Below, piece by piece: positions 56,966 through 64,000 of a stretch of DNA of 64,000 nt. Below the pieces are notes generated by a model that did no database searches, had not been told where the DNA came from, and saw only the letters and a program-made list of their open reading frames with translations. The stretch covers positions 1,302,001 to 1,366,000 of the forward strand of contig NZ_BROD01000001.1 of NCBI RefSeq assembly GCF_024345225.1, given 5' to 3'. A program made the position numbers and the translations under genes. The DNA comes from Clostridium sp. TW13 (lineage in GTDB: Bacteria; Bacillota; Clostridia; Clostridiales; Clostridiaceae). Each line of letters opens with the position of its first letter. The first letter of the stretch is position 1.

Positions 56966-57154
56966 ATGGAGTTAATTGCTATGCTATTTATAGCTATTTG
57001 TAATATTTATTATATGTGCAAGTGCGATAGACTAGAAAATAAAATAAATCAATTAGAGTTACGTATGCAGTGTAGAGAAATACTAACAGATGCAGAAGAA
57101 TTAAAGCGATTTATAAAAGAAAATATAAAAGAAGTAGAACATATTAGAGGGTAA
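56966..57154 (+). CDS. Small membrane protein with coiled coil
   Basis: A 62-aa protein: one N-terminal membrane helix (about 3-17) with Cys residues in YYMCKC, then a heptad-like helix (RLENKINQLELRMQ). It starts one base after the stop of the preceding frame. No family recognised; resembles small phage-type membrane proteins. Confidence 0.55.
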   Translation: MELIAMLFIAICNIYYMCKCDRLENKINQLELRMQCREILTDAEELKRFIKENIKEVEHIRG

Positions 57155-57161
57155 TAGGTAA

Positions 57162-57515
57162 ATGAGTTACATATACGGAATATTTTTAAAAGAAAGCAAT
57201 AAGTGCCTTTATATCGGAAAAACACAGGATTATAAAAGAAGAAACAGAGAACACTTTAAAGAGATAGAAAAAGGCATTCACAAAATAAAGCAACTTAATA
57301 CATATAGTGTGGAACACCTCAGTTTTGAGGTTCTTTGCACCTTAGAGACCGATAATAGTTTAGTAGTTAGTACTATGGAGAATTTTTACAACAGTTTGTA
57401 CAAGCCTATTAACAAGTGTGTAGATAAAGGTTTTAGAGGTTCAGTTACATATGCAAGAGAAAAGAATGAGCAGTTGTGCGAAGATATTATAGAAGTAATT
57501 AAGAAATATTATTAA
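57162..57515 (+). CDS. GIY-YIG nuclease
   Basis: A 117-aa single-domain nuclease. The two motif halves are YIYGI (residues 3-7) and LYIGKT (about 16-21); the catalytic Arg is in KRRNREHF and the metal-binding Glu in MENFYNSLY. It has no DNA-binding extension, unlike its broken neighbour. It could be a mobile-element nuclease or a homing enzyme relative. Its frame starts seven bases after the small membrane protein. Confidence 0.82.
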   Translation: MSYIYGIFLKESNKCLYIGKTQDYKRRNREHFKEIEKGIHKIKQLNTYSVEHLSFEVLCTLETDNSLVVSTMENFYNSLYKPINKCVDKGFRGSVTYAREKNEQLCEDIIEVIKKYY

Positions 57516-57621
57516 AAAATAAGAGTGGCTTTTTTCTAGAGGAAATAAAAATATCTATTAACCATCGAAATTGATAATGTATAGTTTGAATATTTGAAAA
57601 ATGTAATATTGTGTAATAATG

Positions 57622-57630
57622 TGTTATAAT
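57622..57630 (+). promoter_or_regulatory. Extended -10 promoter of the secreted Big2 gene
   Basis: TG-T-TATAAT (extended -10) 36 bases before the likely start codon. No clear -35 at proper distance, as is common with extended -10 promoters. Confidence 0.55.
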
Positions 57631-57666
57631 AGACATGACGAAATATATTTTTAGGAGATGGTAAAA

Positions 57667-58644
57667 TTGAAAAAGAAAATATTTTCTATAGCATTAATAA
57701 TCTTATTAGTAATTACATGTTTAGGGGGAGTAGGAAATATACAAATAGCTAGTGCAGCTACAATTGGACAACAGCTATTGCAACCAGAAGATGGATGGAG
57801 AAGGTATGATGATACAGATACTAACTTAACATATGAAGGTGGTGTGCATATATCAAGCAACCTACATTATGGTGGAAATGAAAGAGAGGGAGTAAAATCC
57901 TGTACATTTAAATTTTATGGAACAAAATTTTTAATACTAGGTTATAGATATGGTTCATATAGTACCAATATTGAAGTTACTATAGATAATAAAATAGTTG
58001 AAACATTTTCTGAAAGAGGAGCAGATTGTGGACAAGTTATTCATTATATTAAAACAGGTTTGGATAGAGGGGTTCATATAGTAACAATAACAAATAAAAT
58101 GGCTACAACAAATGGAATGGTATTGGATGCTATAGACATAGATAAAGATGGTCAATTAATACCAAGCAACTCATCAATAGTGTTAGATAATTCATCTATA
58201 GAATTATTAGCAGGAGATTCACAGAAATTAAAAGCAACAACAACTCCAGAAGGATTACCTGTTGAATGGTCAGTAGATAATGGAGCAATAGCAACTGTCG
58301 ACCAAGAAGGTAATGTAACAGCAGTAAGTGAAGGTACAGCAACTGTAACAGCAAAAATAAAAGGAACAGATATTAAAACTACATGTGTAGTTAACGTTAA
58401 AAAGCAAGCAACAGATTCAGGAAATGCTATTTTAAGTATATCTTTAGACAATGGAAATACTAAAGAATATGATGTGACAATGGATAAGGTTAATGATTTT
58501 ATAAAATGGTATAATGCTAGAGATAAGGATAAGAGCACTAATTCTCCAACATATACATTTGATAAAAACATAAATCCATATAAGTCAGTTAAAGAATCTA
58601 TTGTACATGCTAAGATAGACTCTTATGAGGTAAGACAATATTAG
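57667..58644 (+). CDS. Secreted protein with Big2 immunoglobulin-like domain
   Basis: About 325 aa. Signal peptide with a basic start, hydrophobic core and an ASA-A type cleavage site. A beta-rich domain follows (about 30-165; resembles a carbohydrate-binding or glycoside-associated module, with FYGTKFLILGYRYGS and VLDAIDID). Next is a Big2 domain (about 172-245; VEWSVDNGAIATVDQEGNVTAVSEGTATVTA) and a C-terminal 70-residue domain. No catalytic motif seen. TTG 57667 is chosen because TAGGAGATGG is upstream; the ATG at 57658 is inside it. Likely a surface adhesin or phage-lysogenic surface protein. Confidence 0.75.
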   Translation: MKKKIFSIALIILLVITCLGGVGNIQIASAATIGQQLLQPEDGWRRYDDTDTNLTYEGGVHISSNLHYGGNEREGVKSCTFKFYGTKFLILGYRYGSYSTNIEVTIDNKIVETFSERGADCGQVIHYIKTGLDRGVHIVTITNKMATTNGMVLDAIDIDKDGQLIPSNSSIVLDNSSIELLAGDSQKLKATTTPEGLPVEWSVDNGAIATVDQEGNVTAVSEGTATVTAKIKGTDIKTTCVVNVKKQATDSGNAILSISLDNGNTKEYDVTMDKVNDFIKWYNARDKDKSTNSPTYTFDKNINPYKSVKESIVHAKIDSYEVRQY

Positions 58645-58654
58645 AATAGATTAA

Positions 58655-58680
58655 GGACTCACTTTTGTGGGTTCTTTTTT
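58655..58680 (+). terminator. Terminator of the Big2 gene
   Basis: GGACTCAC pairs with GTGGGTTC (two G-T pairs), 4-nt loop, followed by TTTTTT. Confidence 0.8.
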
Positions 58681-58800
58681 TAGTAGAATCTAGTAGTAAT
58701 TAGTATAAACTAGTACTAATTACTAGAGTTTATTATAGTTTGTAATAGTTCCTAATAGTCTATAATAAATTGTTGAATTTTATTACTTATTATACAATAA
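58681..58800. repeat. AT-rich inverted and short repeats
   Basis: A 12-bp perfect inverted repeat (TAGTAATTAGTA at 58694-58705, TACTAATTACTA at 58714-58725) sits in a run of TAGTA/AATAGT units. It could be a regulatory palindrome for the channel gene, or simple low-complexity drift. Confidence 0.5.
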
Positions 58801-58882
58801 TGTAATAGTTGAGAAGGATTTTACCAACCTTATGTAGAATATTTGTAAAAAGTTTATTCTATGGAAAGAAGGATTCTTTAAA

Positions 58883-59641
58883 ATGTATAAAAGAATATGT
58901 TACGAAATTTTTATAGCTATATTATCTTTAATATCCTGTGCAATAATTTTAGTCCAATTAACATTAGAACCATCAAACAATATTGCTTATATATTAGATA
59001 TTTCGGATAATATTATATGGGTTATTTTTGTAATAGATTATGTAGTACGATTTATTTTTAGCGAGAGTAAACTTAAATTCATTAAGAATAATAAAATAGA
59101 CTTAATATCTATTATACCTTTCAACGCTATTTTCCAATCACTAAGAATGTTTAGAATATTTAAAGTATTAAAATTAGCGAAGATAGCTAAATTAGCCCGA
59201 TTTGCAGTTTTGATATGTAAATTTAAAAACAGAGCAGATAAATTTTTAAAAACTAATAATTTTCAATATATATTAATTATAACAGTTGTAACAGTCTTTC
59301 TTGGAGCATTTGGAATTTCTATTACAGAAAACAAAAGTTTTGCCGATTCTCTTTGGTGGAGTTTTGTCACAATAACTACTGTTGGATATGGTGATATAAG
59401 TCCTGCAACTAATACAGGTAGAATAATAGCTTCAATATTAATGTTAGTTGGAATAGGTTTTGTAGGAATGTTAACTGGTACTATAGCAACATATTTTTTA
59501 ACTAATAAGAAGAAATCTAAATCATACAGAGATGAAGTTATAGAAACAATTCAAGAAAAATTAAATGACTTTGAATCACTTAGTAAAGAAGACTTAGAGG
59601 ACATGCATAAGACATTACTTAGTTTTGTGGAACAAGATTAG
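58883..59641 (+). CDS. Voltage-gated potassium channel
   Basis: A 252-aa six-helix channel. Helix S4 carries spaced positive residues (88-107; LRMFRIFKVLKLAKIAKLAR). The pore has the selectivity filter TTVGYGD (about 165-171) between S5 and S6. The C-terminus is a short charged helical tail (EKLNDFESLSKEDLEDM). It should pass K+ across the cell membrane. Complete, so probably functional. An ion channel is an uncommon cargo on an island. Confidence 0.92.
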   Translation: MYKRICYEIFIAILSLISCAIILVQLTLEPSNNIAYILDISDNIIWVIFVIDYVVRFIFSESKLKFIKNNKIDLISIIPFNAIFQSLRMFRIFKVLKLAKIAKLARFAVLICKFKNRADKFLKTNNFQYILIITVVTVFLGAFGISITENKSFADSLWWSFVTITTVGYGDISPATNTGRIIASILMLVGIGFVGMLTGTIATYFLTNKKKSKSYRDEVIETIQEKLNDFESLSKEDLEDMHKTLLSFVEQD

Positions 59642-59676
59642 TTTTTAAATTTTGTTTTACAAATCAACTTAAAACT

Positions 59677-59703
59677 AGAACTCTATTAATTTAGGGTTCT
59701 TTT
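59677..59703 (+). terminator. Terminator of the potassium-channel gene
   Basis: AGAACTCTA pairs with TAGGGTTCT (one G-T pair), 6-nt loop, then TTT. Confidence 0.7.
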
Positions 59704-59770
59704 GTTATGAAAATACATCCTGTAAATACAATATATGCTACAATATATTGTTGAAAGGGGATGTAAGAAA

Positions 59771-59866
59771 ATGAAAATAGAGGATTTTAAAAATCAAGCA
59801 AAAGATATAGAAGTAGAAAAAAAAGAAATTTTGTTTATTACCCTTTTTTGTTTTTTTAAACAATAG
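59771..59866 (+). CDS. Possible 31-aa peptide or gene fragment
   Basis: Frame MKIEDFKNQAKDIEVEKK... ending in a hydrophobic run (LFITLFCFFKQ). A site AAAGGGG lies 11 bases before the ATG. The acidic-basic start then abrupt hydrophobic end could be the stub of a truncated membrane-protein gene. Weak evidence. Confidence 0.3.
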   Translation: MKIEDFKNQAKDIEVEKKEILFITLFCFFKQ

Positions 59867-59975
59867 ATATAATTAATTTAATGTTTATGAAATATAAGGT
59901 ATTATTCGTATATAATGTCATACATTTTATAGATATTGCGTATATACAAAAGTTTTAGAATTTAGGGGAGTATCA

Positions 59976-61253
59976 ATGAATAATAAAAAAAAGATAAAAA
60001 GTGAAACAAGTCATGTAACTTCTGAGTGTAATCCGAAGATAGAAGAACCAGAAAATAATGAAAGTAAAAATTCACAAGATAATAATGATTATAGTAGATT
60101 AAAAAAAGTCATGGAAAAAGTAAAGCCTATTGCTTTAGCGAATAATGTCTATGTATATATATCTGCTTTAGTAGTTGCTATAACCTATCTATTCTTTCAA
60201 CTAGGATACAGTTTTACCTATGGATATTATTTTGGTGGAAAATCTATATCAGCAGGAAAATTAATGGATGTAATGGTAAAACAAATACCATTTGATTTTA
60301 AATTGGTAGCAATTATAGGAATTTGTATATTAATATTTATGGCATGTTTTGTTCTGTCATCATATATGTACGTAATGGAAAAAAGAATTATAATAAAAAT
60401 AGTGGGCATTGGTCTTCATTTATTAATGTTATGGGCTTTATATACAATATTACTATTATTAACAGGAACACAAGATGCCAATGATACTGAAATAGGTAAT
60501 TCTATAAATTTAGTTATAATATTAGGTGTAGTTATTATAATTTCATGCATGATAAAAAAAATATGTTATAGTTTAAATTTAGATTCAGTTCTTACTAGAC
60601 TTAGAAAAACTGGTGAATTCATTATTTACCTAATATTTGTATTCAGTATAAATTGGGACAATCTTAAGCTTAATAAATTGAATTATACAGTTATACTTTT
60701 TTTTGAGCTTGTGGTAGTAATAGGTGTACTTGATCAGTGCTTTTTTTATAAAAAGGATAGACATGTTATTATTAGATGTATATTGAGTTTTTTTGAGATT
60801 GCACCGATTATAGGATTGTTTTTATACGTGAATATAATGGAGAAAATTATATTTATTAGTGTCCTAATTGTTTATATTACAGCAATAAAAATAGAAAAAT
60901 TAATTAATAAAAAGAATAGTTCAAATAGTTCACAAAGAGAAAAGAATAAGAATAAAGTACTTTTAGTTATTATTATGTTAGCTATGTGTTCAATGATACT
61001 TGTATTGTATTTAGTTGCATATTCAGCTATGAACTTTATGGGAAATGGACTTGGAAAAACACTACATCTTAATACAGAGTCAAAAATAACTTATTATAAT
61101 ATAGATAATAAACAAAATTGTAAAGTTGTATATGGGGTGGTAGTTCAACAATCAGGAAATACATATTATATATCATCTGAGGACAGAGAATTAATAACTA
61201 TAACATCACCATATGTTGTAATTGAACCTTATGATAATAAAACAAAAAACTAA
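59976..61253 (+). CDS. Multi-pass membrane protein of unknown function
   Basis: A 425-aa protein. Residues 1-50 are polar and cytoplasmic; then about eight membrane helices between residues 57 and 355; then a C-terminal soluble domain of about 60 residues (NCKVVYGVVVQQSGNTYYISSEDRELITI), beta-rich and probably outside. No transporter or enzyme motif is visible. It follows the potassium channel on the island and could be a membrane effector or a sensor. TTAGGGGAG precedes the ATG. Confidence 0.65.
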   Translation: MNNKKKIKSETSHVTSECNPKIEEPENNESKNSQDNNDYSRLKKVMEKVKPIALANNVYVYISALVVAITYLFFQLGYSFTYGYYFGGKSISAGKLMDVMVKQIPFDFKLVAIIGICILIFMACFVLSSYMYVMEKRIIIKIVGIGLHLLMLWALYTILLLLTGTQDANDTEIGNSINLVIILGVVIIISCMIKKICYSLNLDSVLTRLRKTGEFIIYLIFVFSINWDNLKLNKLNYTVILFFELVVVIGVLDQCFFYKKDRHVIIRCILSFFEIAPIIGLFLYVNIMEKIIFISVLIVYITAIKIEKLINKKNSSNSSQREKNKNKVLLVIIMLAMCSMILVLYLVAYSAMNFMGNGLGKTLHLNTESKITYYNIDNKQNCKVVYGVVVQQSGNTYYISSEDRELITITSPYVVIEPYDNKTKN

Positions 61254-61280
61254 ACATCAAATTTCAAAGGGGAATAGAGG

Positions 61281-61302
61281 GGGGAATCTTTATTCCTCTT
61301 TT
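61281..61302 (+). terminator. Terminator of the membrane-protein gene
   Basis: GGGGAAT pairs with ATTCCTC (one G-T pair) around a 4-nt loop, then TTTTTT. Confidence 0.7.
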
Positions 61303-61412
61303 TTATCTTTTATTAAAAGAATAGACTACTATTTATGTTTATCCACATTTTGATTTTATTGGTAAAATGGTGTAGTATTAATATATAATTACAGGGTATA
61401 GGGGGGATATTG

Positions 61413-61829
61413 ATGATAGAAGCAATGGAGCAACAAATTATTAATGGTATCAACAATAAGTGGAAAAAAGATAAGGTGAAAAGACAAGACATAGATATAG
61501 AGAAAGTTTCAGAGTGCTTTAGAGTTATTTGCTCAAGTAGAGCAACAACTTTAGCTATTATGGAAAGCATAAAAGAATCTAATTCTGAATACAGTAAAAT
61601 TCAGGAACTAAAAGATAATATGATTAAAATCTATGATTGGATAACGAAAGAAACTATAGAGAGTTTAATAGCTAGGTATAATACGTCTTTAAAAGATAAA
61701 AAAAAGGAAGTAGAGTACAAATCAGAAATACCACACATAGAAGCATATTTAGAAAATTTAAAAGAGGATATGATTAATAAAACTATGGACAAACTATTTA
61801 TATTTCATAAGGTCACAAAGGGGGAATAA
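61413..61829 (+). CDS. Hypothetical helical protein, partner of the exonuclease-BRCT gene
   Basis: About 138 aa, predicted all-helical (INGINNKWKKDKVKRQD; LEDMINKTMDKLF-like C-terminus), no membrane helix. GGGGGG lies seven bases before ATG 61413. It ends two bases before the start of the exonuclease gene, so they are co-transcribed and maybe form a complex. Family not recognised. Confidence 0.65.
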   Translation: MIEAMEQQIINGINNKWKKDKVKRQDIDIEKVSECFRVICSSRATTLAIMESIKESNSEYSKIQELKDNMIKIYDWITKETIESLIARYNTSLKDKKKEVEYKSEIPHIEAYLENLKEDMINKTMDKLFIFHKVTKGE

Positions 61830-61831
61830 TT

Positions 61832-62923
61832 GTGATAATTCCAAAGAGAGAATGGAGAACATTTGAGTCAGAAAGTGAGAAGATAGAAAAGCTAAAAGAG
61901 TGGCAACTTATTTCACCAAAAGCAAAAGAGATAAAGAAGTTCTATTATAAGGGATTATATACTAATGAGCCTGTAGAATGCGATGTAGCAGGTTTTGTAG
62001 ATGATAATGAAATAATACTATATATAAATGGGCAATTACACAGCATTCATCCTGATTACTTTGCAGATATGCAGAAGAAAGAGAGATTTATTATTCTGGA
62101 CATTGAAACACCAATGAGTTTTAGATCCCAAGATGGTATTAGAGAGGTAGCTTTAATTGCAGTTGAGGATTACAGAATAGTGGATAGTTTACATCTTGCA
62201 ATTATAAATGATGAAGAGAAATACAAAAATGGATATGGTGCAGGTTTAGAAGCAATAGAAGAAAATGAAGATTTAAAAGAAAAATTCAATGCCTTCATAT
62301 CAAAATATAAATGCCCTATTATTGCACATAATGCGAGTTTTGATAGAAAGTTTTTAATGTATTGGAATTGGGTAGATGATAAGCAAGAATTTTATTGTAG
62401 TAGAGATAACATTAAGGCTAAAGAAGTTTTGGAAAGTTATAAACTTCAAGATATATTAAACCACTATGGGATAAAGCGAGAACAAGCACATAATGCAATG
62501 CAGGATGTTTTAGACTTATTAGAAGTGTTAAAAATAGTAAAGATTGAAAAATGGGTTGCATTAGGAAAAAGTACAGAAGGTAATACAGTTAAAAGAGTAA
62601 GAAATTATGAAAATGATAAGAAAAAGAGAGACGAAGATAAAAAAAAGCTAGAAGAAGCTAAGGAAAATATTATTAAAGATATTTTTAATAATAAGAAAAT
62701 AGTTTTTACTGGAGACATGAAAGAGGATAGAGCAGAAATGAGAGCTATTGCAATTAGATATGGTGCAACAAGTCCAGATAGTGTTAGTAGTAAGACTGAT
62801 ATTCTAGTTGTAGGTGAAAATGCAGGAAGTAAGTTAGCAAAGGCTCAAGAACTTGGAATTAAAACAATAAGTGAGGAAGAGTTTTGGGATATAGTAAATG
62901 AACCTGTGAAAGAAAGTGTGTAA
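61832..62923 (+). CDS. DEDDh 3'-5' exonuclease-BRCT protein
   Basis: A 363-aa protein. Residues 1-85 are of unknown type; 88-240 are a DnaQ-like exonuclease with the acidic motifs FIILDIETPM, AHNASFDRKFLMYWN and HNAMQDVLDLLEVL (DEDDh). After a charged helical linker a BRCT domain follows (about 285-360; KKIVFTGDMKEDRAEMRAIA, SSKTDILVVGENAGSKLAKA). It resembles DNA polymerase III epsilon-like exonucleases joined to a ligase-type BRCT. It should trim single-stranded or damaged DNA ends. GTG start with AAGGGGG upstream. Last gene of the island. Confidence 0.88.
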   Translation: MIIPKREWRTFESESEKIEKLKEWQLISPKAKEIKKFYYKGLYTNEPVECDVAGFVDDNEIILYINGQLHSIHPDYFADMQKKERFIILDIETPMSFRSQDGIREVALIAVEDYRIVDSLHLAIINDEEKYKNGYGAGLEAIEENEDLKEKFNAFISKYKCPIIAHNASFDRKFLMYWNWVDDKQEFYCSRDNIKAKEVLESYKLQDILNHYGIKREQAHNAMQDVLDLLEVLKIVKIEKWVALGKSTEGNTVKRVRNYENDKKKRDEDKKKLEEAKENIIKDIFNNKKIVFTGDMKEDRAEMRAIAIRYGATSPDSVSSKTDILVVGENAGSKLAKAQELGIKTISEEEFWDIVNEPVKESV

Positions 62924-63142
62924 ATTTTATAATTATATTTTTCTGAAATTTAAAATCTCTCAAATGCTGAAATAGTTTTAAGTTAATATTGACAAGTAGG
63001 CAGTCTAGTTATAAACCTTTATTAAGGTATACGATACATTCATTAAGAAATATGTGCAAATATTTGTTAATGTGTATGTAAATATAATATTGAATAGAAA
63101 GTTTGTTTAAATATAGATGTTTAGCCATTAAGCAGTTAAATA

Positions 63143-63240
63143 GATGATGACGTTACAGAAGTTTATCACAATGCTGAATTCCCTGAAGGATGGGAAGAAT
63201 AATAATTCTATAAAAAAACACCTGCTGTCTAATAGCAGGT
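63143..63240. repeat. Right 98-bp direct repeat (attR of the yebC island)
   Basis: Perfect copy of 50459-50556. It holds the displaced last 19 codons and stop of yebC with no start codon or upstream coding part, then most of the yebC terminator. It is directly followed by the rest of that terminator, so this copy is joined to the original chromosome on its right. Confidence 0.95.
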
Positions 63241-63248
63241 GTTTTTTT
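63212..63248. terminator. Original bidirectional terminator, yebC / diguanylate cyclase
   Basis: A 15-bp perfect stem (AAAAAAACACCTGCT and complement), 7-nt loop. It overlaps the stop of the minus-strand cyclase. The same stem is cut short in the left repeat, which shows where the island broke the locus. Confidence 0.92.
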
Positions 63249-64000
63249 ATTCTTTAACTTTTTTCGATTTCATCAATAATTTATTTTTATACATTAGCTT
63301 ATCAGCTCTTGAAATTAATTGGCTTATATTTTCATCAATGCCAGACTTATACTCATCATATCCAAGTGCTACACTGATTTTAACAACATTATTATAGTTG
63401 AATTCTTCTATTTTGTAGTTTAAATCTTTTATGAATTTTTCTATTTCTAATTGGCTTGTGTTTTTAAAAAGTGCTATGAATTCATCACCACCAGTTCTAT
63501 AGCAATTACCTTTGTGTTTGCAAGAGTCTTTTAATATATTTGCAAAGTTCTTAATTAACTCATCACCGGAGGCATGTCCTAAATTATCGTTTGTTTTTTT
63601 TAGATTATTTAAATCCATTAAGATGCACCAAATTGAGCTAAACTCATATTTATTAGAATCCATATATTCAATTTCTTTTTGAAATCTAGTTCTATTTCCA
63701 ATAGACGTCATTATATCTGTATAGGCCATTTCTTTATATGTAGCAAATTGTACTGATTGCCTATAATATTTAAGAAAATAATCTATAATGTAAATTACTT
63801 GGAATACAACAAATAAGAGTAAAGCTGCTTCAAAAAAAGCTATATTTACAGATTCTATGTCAAAATAGTATAGGAAGAAATCTAGTACAGTTACAAAAAA
63901 TAGTGGCATTAAAGAGAACGTAAAACATTTAGCTTCAATTGTTTTTTGTTTCCAAGTTCGCACTGTTGTATATATAAATGATAAAATTGCTGTAGTTATA
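63247..64000 (-). CDS. Membrane-anchored GGDEF diguanylate cyclase (5' end beyond the window)
   Basis: The visible part runs off the right edge: the frame continues upstream of the GTG at 63963 with a hydrophobic segment, so the true start is outside. At least three more membrane helices follow, then a GGDEF domain (last 165 residues) with YTDIMTSIGNRTRF, the active motif RTGGDEFIAL, and an ISQLISRADKLMY end. It should make cyclic di-GMP. It has no RxxD inhibitory site visible. Convergent with yebC before the island inserted. Confidence 0.9.
   Translation of the reverse strand, partial: ITTAILSFIYTTVRTWKQKTIEAKCFTFSLMPLFFVTVLDFFLYYFDIESVNIAFFEAALLLFVVFQVIYIIDYFLKYYRQSVQFATYKEMAYTDIMTSIGNRTRFQKEIEYMDSNKYEFSSIWCILMDLNNLKKTNDNLGHASGDELIKNFANILKDSCKHKGNCYRTGGDEFIALFKNTSQLEIEKFIKDLNYKIEEFNYNNVVKISVALGYDEYKSGIDENISQLISRADKLMYKNKLLMKSKKVKE

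Larger units (their letters stand above)
59642..59975. other. Stretch with terminator and a possible 31-codon frame
   Basis: It holds the potassium-channel terminator, then a short frame at 59771-59866, then about 110 AT-rich bases leading into the membrane-protein gene. Nothing else was seen. Confidence 0.4.

Noticed and set aside
62985-63030. Outward-facing promoter (TTGACA ... TATAAA) at the right end of the island
   Set aside because: The spacing is only 15 bases, and the downstream gene is on the opposite strand, so there is nothing obvious to drive.
50459-63240. A prophage
   Set aside because: No capsid, portal, terminase, tail, holin or lysin gene was seen. The arbitrium-like module and nucleases alone do not make it a phage.
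1-64000. CRISPR arrays or tRNA genes
   Set aside because: No regularly spaced repeats and no cloverleaf-like sequences with a CCA-end pattern were noticed on either strand; a short degenerate array or an unusual tRNA could still be missed by eye.

Overview
The window looks like the chromosome of a low-GC, AT-rich anaerobic Firmicute, almost certainly a Clostridium sensu stricto. Supporting this are strong AGGAGG-type ribosome binding sites with many TTG and GTG starts, a monomeric [FeFe] hydrogenase, a flavin-reductase/rubredoxin fusion (Hrb type), the sporulation protein YunB, a JAMM-extended HflX, and two glycosyltransferases of the glucosyl-diacylglycerol type. No rRNA, tRNA, CRISPR array or complete insertion sequence was seen.

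From about 1 to 50.5 kb the window is ordinary chromosome in short operons separated by clear intrinsic terminators. In order it holds: a coupled pair of WYL-domain regulators; a short unlisted membrane-peptide gene; the hydrogenase; a CDF metal exporter; two tandem copies of a phosphate-transport pair (DUF47 + PiT) with similar upstream repeats; a DUF3237 protein; a chemoreceptor; a DUF2935 protein; an HD hydrolase with a GNAT acetyltransferase; two glycolipid glycosyltransferases; a zinc phospholipase C-like protein; a two-component system; a compact structured-RNA-like segment (21560-21720); DedA and PAP2 membrane proteins; an amino-acid ABC transporter; MgtC; a spermidine-synthesis operon (speD-decarboxylase-speE); CorA; Hrb; DapF; Ndk; the potABCD polyamine importer with its cupin regulator; a GNAT-DJ-1 fusion; a class A penicillin-binding protein; YunB; Hpt; HflX; a MocR regulator; YigZ; and YebC.

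From 50459 to 63240 lies a genomic island of about 12.7 kb inserted in the 3' end of yebC. It is bounded by a perfect 98-bp direct repeat that contains the last 19 codons and stop of yebC plus part of its terminator. Just inside the left repeat is a tyrosine integrase gene that lacks the C-terminal tyrosine box, so the island may no longer move by itself. Its cargo is a GHKL (Hsp90/MORC-like) ATPase whose C-terminus carries a PD-(D/E)XK nuclease-like pattern, with two small companions; a divergent control region between an XRE repressor and an RRNPP-type TPR regulator; a short exported peptide gene directly after that regulator (a candidate quorum or arbitrium-like signal); a GIY-YIG nuclease remnant and an intact GIY-YIG nuclease; a secreted Big2 protein; a voltage-gated potassium channel; a multi-pass membrane protein; and a DEDDh exonuclease-BRCT protein with a small partner.

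After the right repeat comes the complete bidirectional yebC terminator and a convergent, membrane-anchored GGDEF diguanylate cyclase that runs off the window. Removing the island would restore yebC and this cyclase as convergent neighbours sharing one terminator. The most interesting hypothesis is that the island is a peptide-regulated mobile element carrying an undescribed defence-like ATPase-nuclease and membrane effectors. That is inference from domain patterns and gene order, not demonstrated function.
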